A DNA stretch of 64,000 nt from Calonectria ilicicola. Its lineage: Eukaryota > Ascomycota > Sordariomycetes > Hypocreales > Nectriaceae. Below the pieces are notes generated by a model. That model worked only from the letters and a program-made list of their open reading frames with translations, was not told where the DNA came from and ran no database searches. Position 1 is the stretch's first letter. Every line of letters starts with the position of its first letter. The position numbers were made by a program, and so were the translations under genes. The DNA lies in contig CP085830.1 in NCBI GenBank assembly GCA_020809705.1, positions 4,092,001 to 4,156,000 on the forward strand. Direction: 5' to 3'. Below, one piece after another: positions 56,235 through 64,000 of this stretch.

Positions 56235-59200
56235 GATGGCAAATCTAGGCCGCTTTCGCAGTGAGGGAGCGCGTCCAGCTCTCTAAGCCGGGGGAGACGT
56301 AGACGTCAGGAATCACTAGGCGAATCTTCGCAGGACCGCAATTCACGAATTGTCGACGTTTTGGTGTGGGAAAAAAGGACAAAGTCCGAAGCACCCTTGG
56401 GGGAGGTCGACAGATGATGCCGCGACGCCGGAGCGGACAGTGGGGGTGTGTGTGATGGGATAGGATCCTGGCGTCTTGGGGGCGAACAGGTGCGATTCCG
56501 GCGGTAGAGCTCACAAGCGACAGACGGTGGCGAGGAAAACAGGGAAAACTGAGCGGCCCCGCGGTTCAACTCGAGTTTAATGTGGTGTAACGGCGGTTGG
56601 AATTGATGCTTCGTTCAAAGCTGCCGAGCTCCAATGTCAAGAGTTGACGAACACTCCTCCCGCCGCGCGGTCCCGATGCTGTCCGTACTGGGCTACAATG
56701 CATGCAAATGCTCGCGGCAGCCGTTCGTCGAATCGTCTTCCCGATAGACCCTGGTCGACTGATCTATCTACCCGCCGTGTGAGAAGCGACGAGCAGCGAA
56801 AGATGGGAGGGGGGAAGTCCCAAAAAAGAAAACCAATACTAGAAAACGTAAACAAAAAAGAATGCAAAACAGAGTCTAGTTTTGGAGAGAGGAGGACGGA
56901 GGGAAGAGAGATGTCTCTCATGTGGAGCGAAAGAATGCGCCGCGCCGGTCGACGAGCGAGCGGGTGATGAATGCACTGAGTAACAGGCAAGTTTGCGCCA
57001 GGCCTGAACTGGTCTGGGCTGAAGACAAGACAAGGGCCCAGCAGCCAAACGAACGGGGGGGTCTGCACGCCGCCAGAGAGGCTGCTCATGTCAACCAGCA
57101 AGGTTTACTGAGTGATTAGGTTAGGTAGGTGCTGTGGAAGAGGTACCTTTGCAAGCCGCCTCGGCCACAGCAGCTCCCAGGTACCGGCCATCCTCTGGTC
57201 TAGCAACCGGGCAAGCAGGCAAAAAAAGTACAAGGCCGGCCGGTGCGAGGGGTGTGTGGGCTGGTGGGCTGGTGTGTGGGAACTCTGTCTGGGAAGGTGT
57301 GTCAAGGATGGATGGACATGGAGAGAGGCCCCGTCCATCGTCTTGGTGTCTTGCGTCTGCGGTCTACGGTCTGCGTGCTTGGCCTTGGCCTTGCTGGAGG
57401 TACGCATTGTATCCGTATGGCCTCAGCGTATTTGGACTCGACTGGGGCAGGCACCGACTAGGGAGCTTGCAAGGAAGATAGAGCCACCCGGTGGGTGGGG
57501 CGGTCAGACCAGCATGCTGCAGAAGCACGAGCCACTGGGCCAGTTATGGGCCAGATGCCCATGCTCCGACGTTCTCTACCTCCGGCTCCGCTACCGGTGA
57601 AGACACCGCCGACATTGTCTTGATGCCGCCGTAGCTGCAGGCCAAAATTTTGTCTCCGGGTCTGTTTTCGTCCCGGGGATACCTTTGCAGTCGGGATGCA
57701 GGGACATTCGTGCGCACCTTGCCAGCAGAGATTTTTTTTTCTTGCCCTTCCATGCCAGAGCTTCGCAAGAGCTGCTCGCCTTGTGCCTGGTGTTAGTGCA
57801 AGTGGTGCTTCTGTTAGCGCAGTGGAGTCCATGGTTGCTTGAGGATGGTGCTCTCGGCCTTGGTTAATGCTCTTCTAGCATGTCCCCAGGAGCAAAGGTA
57901 TGTTTTGGTTTTCGTCTAATTAGCAAGCTCGCATCGTCAATCCCGAGCAGGTTGTTGGACGAGGTCAGGCGAGCTGCTGTCTGTGTGATGGGATGTCTGT
58001 GTGCTATAACTTTGTCTGTGTCGAGGAGAGACACGGACAGTACAGGCAAAAAGAGTGAATGGATGGCGAACGACAGACACCATCCTTGACTGCACACCAC
58101 ACCATCAACACCACCACCACCCACACCCACATCCACACACCCTGCAAGAAGACATGCAGAATCTTCTCTTCAAGCCATGACTCTTAGGCCGAGCACCGCC
58201 TTTCCTTCTGGATGGTCCCCGGCCGGGGAAGCCAGATGCAGCGCTCCGTGAAGGTAGTTGCGGGGAGACACATCTGGCTAGCCTCCACTACTGTACTGTG
58301 GGCTTAGTGAGAGCGTATCTGCAGGCAGCTGGTGACAGGCAGAGCAGAGCAGAGCAGTGAAGGGGATTGGGCCATCTTGAGTCTGCGTCGTACTTGGGTT
58401 CAGCAAGACCGTTGCGCTGCCATGCACCATGTCAATTAGTGCGCCGCGCGATAAGGGTCGGTGGTGCAATGCATTCCGTGCTAGCTTAGCTTAGTTGGTG
58501 ACGTTAGTCCCGGGGATCAGGTCTTCTGCGTCTCAATACCACTCCCATGATGGATCAGCAATCGTCGAACTTTTTCAATTGCTCCGAAGACGTCATTTGA
58601 AAGTTGCTCATCTAAATCTGCCGGGGTGATCTGGAGCCTCCCCATTGTAACCGCGTCACCATGAGGCGCCAAGATGACCCAGAACCAGATGGGCGGAGAC
58701 CGCAGAAACCGAAATCCCGGGGCAGTGTCAGTGTGAGTGTCAGTGTGTCGTGGACGGCAGCTGTCACAATCCGGCAGCTTCTGGCGTGTTTCGTCTACGC
58801 AAAGTCAATCCAGAGGAAAAGACACGACGCCTTCACCCGGTCATCTGGTCGATTCGCCCTAGCGCCACCACAGATCCATGTGCTACCCAATCGCAATTGC
58901 AAAGGGCTTGTGCGCACCACTTCGGAATCAGGTACCGAATTGTGTCACTTGTCACGACTCGATTCTGTGTGGTTGCTCATTTAAAGGGCGAACAAGTCGC
59001 CGGCCAACCGATAAGGGTAGTTGGAAACAGGAACGCGAAATTATACGAGATGAATGAGGTTGGATACCAGTCGCAAATTTGCAACCACGTCGCAGCCACA
59101 GACGGGACCGGATGTTGGTTGATGAACCACGTTTCCTAGCTCCAGCCGAACGGTCATTGGCAAATGCGTTGGTGCATCTGGCCGCCTTCGTTTGCCGGTA

Positions 59201-62200
59201 CTTGCTTGCTTTTTTTGGTGACTTGTTGCTTTTGTGAACGATTCGGTCACTTGTGTCTCACCATGTCTCTCTCCCCACGGTCCCCTGGTTCGGGATCAGC
59301 CTCGAGTCTGGCCCTCGCAATCCTAGGCATCTGGACTCGACCGGGCCAGGACAGGCCAGGCACATGGGCAGAAAACGTGCGTGGCGCTTCTCGACAGCAT
59401 ATCTGGTCCAACTTGACGTGACACAAGACACTGTACGCCCAGTGACTTTACCACAGTAACCGCCCAAGCTGGTGTGTGCAGTAGTTTGCCTTGGGGCTTA
59501 CCAAGAGAAACAAAATGAGGCGCCGCACATACCCGAAATGGCAGGATGGGCACCATCGTCACAGGGTGCCATTGGTGCAGGTGCCACCCCAAGCACATCC
59601 CTCTAGTAGTGCGTTTTTCAGCCCCAAATTCGCAACTTCAAGCTCCAAGCTGTTAACGTTACTAAGAAGCTCATCTCCCAAAAACCCACCATTCCATCAA
59701 CCTGGTTAACTTCCTAGCGCATTTTGACCTGCCCTGCCGCGTCCCAATCACGGCTTTACCTTGGCAAAGAACTCAGCGCTCAGTCTTCGTTAGCGCGTTG
59801 CAGTGTCAAGGCAGGACCAACACGCCCCAAGAACCACGAGCACGCGGGTGACCAAATACATGATGCACGACGTAAATATCTCTGTCGACACATTTTTTCA
59901 AAAAGCTCGTCATAATATAATCAAGGAGTAAAATCCCAGGAATAAAAATGAGAAATACGTCACAAATGATTTAAATTTATGGTTCTTTATTTGATCTTCT
60001 GATTTGCCTTTTCAATTTCATTATGTCTTGAGGTGGAATTTCGTTTTTCTTCACCCGCGTGACAGTGCTACAAGCCGAGCTGACAAGCGCACTGCCGAAA
60101 GCATAGCGCAGCGTGGACTATGGGCAGCTGTATTAGTGGATCTCGGTAATGTCAGCTCACAGTAGCTCAAAGTGAAGGTCCTGCCGCAGGCACATGGGAG
60201 CTGCAGAGATCAACGCCTTGTTTTCAACCGAGCGTCAGTATAATAATTCTGACCAGACAGAGAGGCTTTATCCTCCCACTACTCAACTTGCTACCAAACA
60301 AACAGCGCAAATAAGCAAGGAGGCCCTGAAAACAGCCGGGGCTGTTAGAGATAGGGTTAATCCTTTCGCCCGATCCTCTGAGCGTTATTGGCTACTGGTT
60401 GTGGATTCATACATCAGCATGTGTACAGAGTATGCAGCCGCATATGCGCCCCAACTAATAGATATGAACATTTATCATTATGCAGGCGCTTCGGCGACCC
60501 AGATTAGGAACAGTAAGTTATTGCTCAACTTAAGGCACCACACACCACATCACCCAGGGTATGCCGTACTTTTTTTTTTTTTTACAATAAACTCGTGGCT
60601 TCTTGGTATATAGTGAATGGAGCCTCAGCACGTGTATAAAGCAACACAAAGATCGAGGTAAGCACAAGGTTTCAGAAAAAAAAATTATCCGATGGCTGAG
60701 ACGTGTCGATACCTGTCTTTGGCCCCCAAGTGGGGAAATGTTCCCGACTGATGTACCCCCTTGTTGAGCATCACTCTGGCCAAGGTCCGCAAGGGTTGCG
60801 TCTGCTCGGGAGCCTGTCATCCTCTCTATCCGGTTCGTCATCCGGGTTTCACAGATTCCATTACATTCCTGCTGCACTGTTGTCCGATGCGCTCGAGACA
60901 TTGACCTCTTGAGACGTCTCATCCGTCCGTTCCTGTCAGGCAGGCAAAACAATTTCCCATTGGCCCCAGCTTGAAGTAGAGACCCTCTGCCCATACAACC
61001 CTAGCCTTCCCAGCCTTTTTTTTTAATAGTGATATCTACCCCGAAAATCGTCTTCAGATAGAGTTCGTATGCGTACGGCGATCGTATTTAGGCCCATCTG
61101 TCCTCGTCGTCGGGTCACACGGCGCAACAACATCTCCACTATGAGCATTCCCTCATCAGGTCTGCCCCACAGGAAACATCCATGGGGGGGGAGGCGGACA
61201 GACTCTACAAAACAGTTTGTGGCTTCTTGCTGAATTCTCAGCTTCCATCTTTCTTTGACTTAGCGGCCGTTCGCTTGCGTCCCAGCGGCAACACCAATTG
61301 GCGCGAACCCCTATGCAAGCCTGCACATCTTCCTCCAGCCAGACGTTGTTCATGATAGATTCACAGCAGTATGCATCTCATCCCAAACACCCCTGGAAAC
61401 ACCCGATCCTTGACTCACCGCCGGCAGCATGGCGGCAACCTCCTTTGGGTTGCCCGATGTGTGTGCAAACTCTCTTATCTGACTGCCGGGAACCATGCTG
61501 GTCGATCTGGAGGGAACCCCGACTTTGGTCCCTTGTCTCTTTGGATATTTCCATGACTGATCTCTAGGTCTTTGAATCCTGACCGCTTCGCTTCGTAGAC
61601 TCTTTGCAGGCTGGGAGGTTGAGTTAGCATGTGCATCAACCTCGCCTAGATGCGTGCCCCCTCCCCCTCTCTCTCCTCCCCCACGAGGATCCCCAGAGCC
61701 GCGTTGTCGCCTCCCCCATGACTCGCCCGCGGACTATCTGTCCCCACGGACTATCCCGCGCGGCCAGCTCTGCAACTTCTCATCACGCACTCGCTCCATG
61801 GCTTGCAAATTTGTCATGAAAAGAGTAAAGACGCCCGGGCCACCATCCCGCTATTGCCTCACCCGTCTTGCATGCTCCAGTCCCCACAAGCCTGCCGCCT
61901 CCCGCAAGCCCAGCTCGGTCCATGGTGAGCCCCATGGTGAGCATCCCCACCTGCTTCGTTCACACCGGTTCCCCCAGGCCGTCCCGACCGACCAATGGAG
62001 CGCTGGCCGGCGCGAGCTGTGTCGTCTCGCCGCGACCAGAGAGCATCGAGACGACAGAGCCGCCCAGCGAGCTTCCCGAGGCGACCTGTGCGGTGTGGCC
62101 AGCATTGAGGCCGGCCGGGTTCCCGAAATTGCTCGCCGCGTGATGCCCTCGAACCCTTGCTGCAGAGCGCTGCATAATGGGCTTGCAGCTGGCCAATTGC

Positions 62201-63146
62201 CTTGCCCACCGCGCAGGCCCTCGATGCCAATGGCTCTGCTAATATGCTTCGTTTCGTTGGTCCCCCCCTCCTCGGTCGGTCCTCCTCTTCTGCGACTCTA
62301 ACACCTCGCGTGGCGTGCTGCAGCACTCCTGATTGCCTCTGCAAGGTCAGGTGAATTAGCATGGGCTGGGAATGGGTTGATGCGCAACGCGCTGGCCATA
62401 GTTCGATCGAGGGTGGTGTCGAGAGCGCCAGGGTGGTGGAGGGGAGCGGCGTGCAGCAGCTGGTTTGATGGACCTGCCTAACTCGTGGGTGCTGGATCTG
62501 CGCAAAGGTCCCCCGCCTCTTGGAGACCCATGATGATAAGATATGATGACACTTTAGTTGCAAAACCAACAAGATGGTGCATGGTTTAGAAGATAGCAAC
62601 AAAAGTATAGTTGAGTCATGATAGCAGCACGTATACTTGGGTCTTTTATGGAATGTAGCCGACCTCGTAGAGTTTCCCACTATTGCAGCCCAAAGAAAGC
62701 AATCAATACCATTCCACTACGCTGCACAAGTTCCACCCTCGGAATAGACTCCCGATCATAGCAATTACTAGCTAGTCTACATTAGAGATGGCTCTGGGGT
62801 GAGAACGGGTGCCTTGTGCTCAAATCCCAGTGAACAAACAGCCCACACTAACACAGCTCAAACCATGCTTTCTTTATATGTTGGCCTCGTCATCTCCTAA
62901 GCAGACAGTGTCACATCACTGCAACACCGGCGACAATCAACTTCCCCCTCACCTTGCCATGCTCCAATCTGTCACTAAAATTTTTCTCCTTTGCTCTTCG
63001 AAGAAGAGTTGTTTTGGCTCGGTTCGGAGGCTTCCTTCGCTCTTATTGGCTCGTCCCCCTACCCAATTTGGACAACTTCTTGTGTTATGATCTGGGTTTT
63101 GTGGTCTAGTTATCTTAGAGTAGGTAAAGTAGAAGGGCTAGAGGTT
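56235..63146. other. Gene desert 4 (about 6.9 kb) between the ABC transporter and the AT-rich block
   Basis: The first few hundred bases are the ABC transporter promoter. Beyond that I see no domain, membrane or repeat family signal in any frame. A (GCAGA)n stretch lies near 58338, T- and A-runs near 60570-60690, and several 100-270-codon frames exist only because the DNA is GC-rich and overlap on both strands. The segment around 59880-60170 is AT-richer. A transposon relic is possible around 60190-60610, where an open frame gives a mildly protein-like sequence, but I cannot assign it. Confidence 0.5.
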
Positions 63147-64000
63147 ATTTTATTTTTTTTTTCTGTTTTTGTTTAAAAAAAAAAAATAATTATAATTTAT
63201 TATATATATTATAATTTTATTTTAATAAATTATAAGCTTAATTAAAAAAGAATTATAAATTATTAATTATTATTTATTTTATATATTTATTTTTTAAATT
63301 ATATAATTATCTTTTAATTTAATTATTTTAATTTTTTCTTTTTTTAATTATATACTTTAAAATTAAATTATTAATAAAATCTATTATTTAAATTAATAAT
63401 AAAAGTATTATCTTATTTAATACCTAATCATAAGATAGCTATATATATAGATCATATAGGTAATACTTAATAGGTATAATCTCTCCGTTAACTGTGGTCA
63501 CCCTATATCCATATAGCTCTAATATTACTAGTAATAAGGTTTTCCTTTAAACCTTAAAATTGATATATATAAAATCTACTATATATAGTAGGCTTATTTA
63601 GGCAACTTTATGTTTTTACTATAATCTCATTAAGCTTTTCTTTATGTTTAACTTTATAAGCTTTAGTAATACTATCCCTAATAGTATATTTATAAATCTA
63701 AAGCTTTTAATTATATTAAACTTTAATATAATTCCTATAAATAGTTCAAAATAAAGTATTATATTATTAGATATCTAATAGCCTAAGTATACTTTATTAA
63801 TAATAATATTTATAATATTATAGCTAGTTTTATTAATTAGCTTAAGTTTTAGGAATTTATTATAATTTATAATAATAGGTATATTAGGAGCAAATATAAA
63901 TACCCTAAAGATCTTAGTATTACTATTATCACTATAACCCAAAATTAAAATAGCCTCTTTCTCGGTTAGCTAGCTATTACTTTATTTATAATATAATAGG
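63147..64000. other. AT-rich, RIP-like block (runs off the window)
   Basis: Composition changes abruptly near 63147 to almost pure A/T with dense TpA steps. In ~850 bases I see only two CpG dinucleotides (63486-63487 and 63963-63964), and CpA and TpG are sparse. No frame is open for long. This is what C-to-T RIP mutation of both strands of a repeat produces in Pezizomycotina, so the block is probably an inactivated transposon or the edge of an AT isochore. No original element can be named from the sequence. Confidence 0.75.

Noticed and set aside
60194..60613. 139-codon plus ORF with a possible transposon-like sequence
   Set aside because: The sequence is mildly protein-like but matches no family I can name. 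It ends in a T-run-coded stretch with no flanking repeats.
61859..62680. 273-codon minus ORF and overlapping 215-codon plus ORF in desert 4
   Set aside because: Both strands and several frames are open here because of high GC, and none shows a coherent domain.

Overview
The window is nuclear DNA of a filamentous ascomycete, most likely a Sordariomycete and plausibly Hypocreales. The evidence is short (about 44-190 nt) GT-AG introns with CTAAC/CTGAC-type branch sites, long intergenic spaces rich in CT tracts and microsatellites, a C6 zinc-cluster regulator, a MAO-N type amine oxidase, and a right-hand end that turns abruptly into very AT-rich, TpA-dominated, CpG-depleted DNA of the kind repeat-induced point mutation (RIP) leaves. 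The order-level placement is inference.

Layout, left to right. 1-163: start of a secreted protein cut by the window edge. 164-7597: about 7 kb with no convincing gene. 7598-17209: dense housekeeping block with URC4 (DUF1688, uracil catabolism), OXA1 (mitochondrial inner-membrane insertase), MIM1/TOM13 (outer-membrane insertion factor), a p47/Shp1 Cdc48 cofactor and the Rag GTPase Gtr1. 17885-17974: intron-containing tRNA-Ala(AGC). 18466-26588: AA11-like secreted LPMO-family protein, an MDR oxidoreductase and a Dnf3-type P4 lipid flippase. 26589-33106: gene desert whose middle (about 28.7-32.9 kb) is AT-richer and contains decayed-looking fragments. 33107-35058: homeobox regulator, followed by another desert of nearly 7 kb. 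41998-49188: amine/GABA-type permease, divergent monoamine oxidase and a zinc-cluster regulator. 49302-50573: p34/Irc6-like adaptin-binding protein. 51128-56234: large ABCC (MRP/Ybt1-like) transporter. 56235-63146: third desert. About 63147-64000: AT-rich RIP-like block running off the window.

Functional groupings. The permease, the amine oxidase and the adjacent zinc-cluster gene look like a small amine-utilisation module. The 1.29-kb divergent promoter carries at least nine GATA-type (HGATAR) sites, which suggests control by an AreA/NIT2-type nitrogen regulator. OXA1 and MIM1, which serve membrane-protein insertion in the two mitochondrial membranes, are consecutive genes on one strand. The flippase, the p34/Irc6 homologue and the ABCC pump are membrane-lipid, trafficking and transport genes without an evident operon-like link.

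All exon structures were read by eye from frame continuity, splice signals and conserved protein blocks; no alignment or transcript data were available. The least certain boundaries are exon 1 of the permease and exon 1 of the ABC transporter. I found no clear intact transposon, no CRISPR array and no rRNA. No single locus is demonstrably a new system. The strongest candidates for follow-up are the GATA-rich amine module, the OXA1-MIM1 pairing, the AT-rich edge block, and the large GC-normal deserts next to the homeobox gene.
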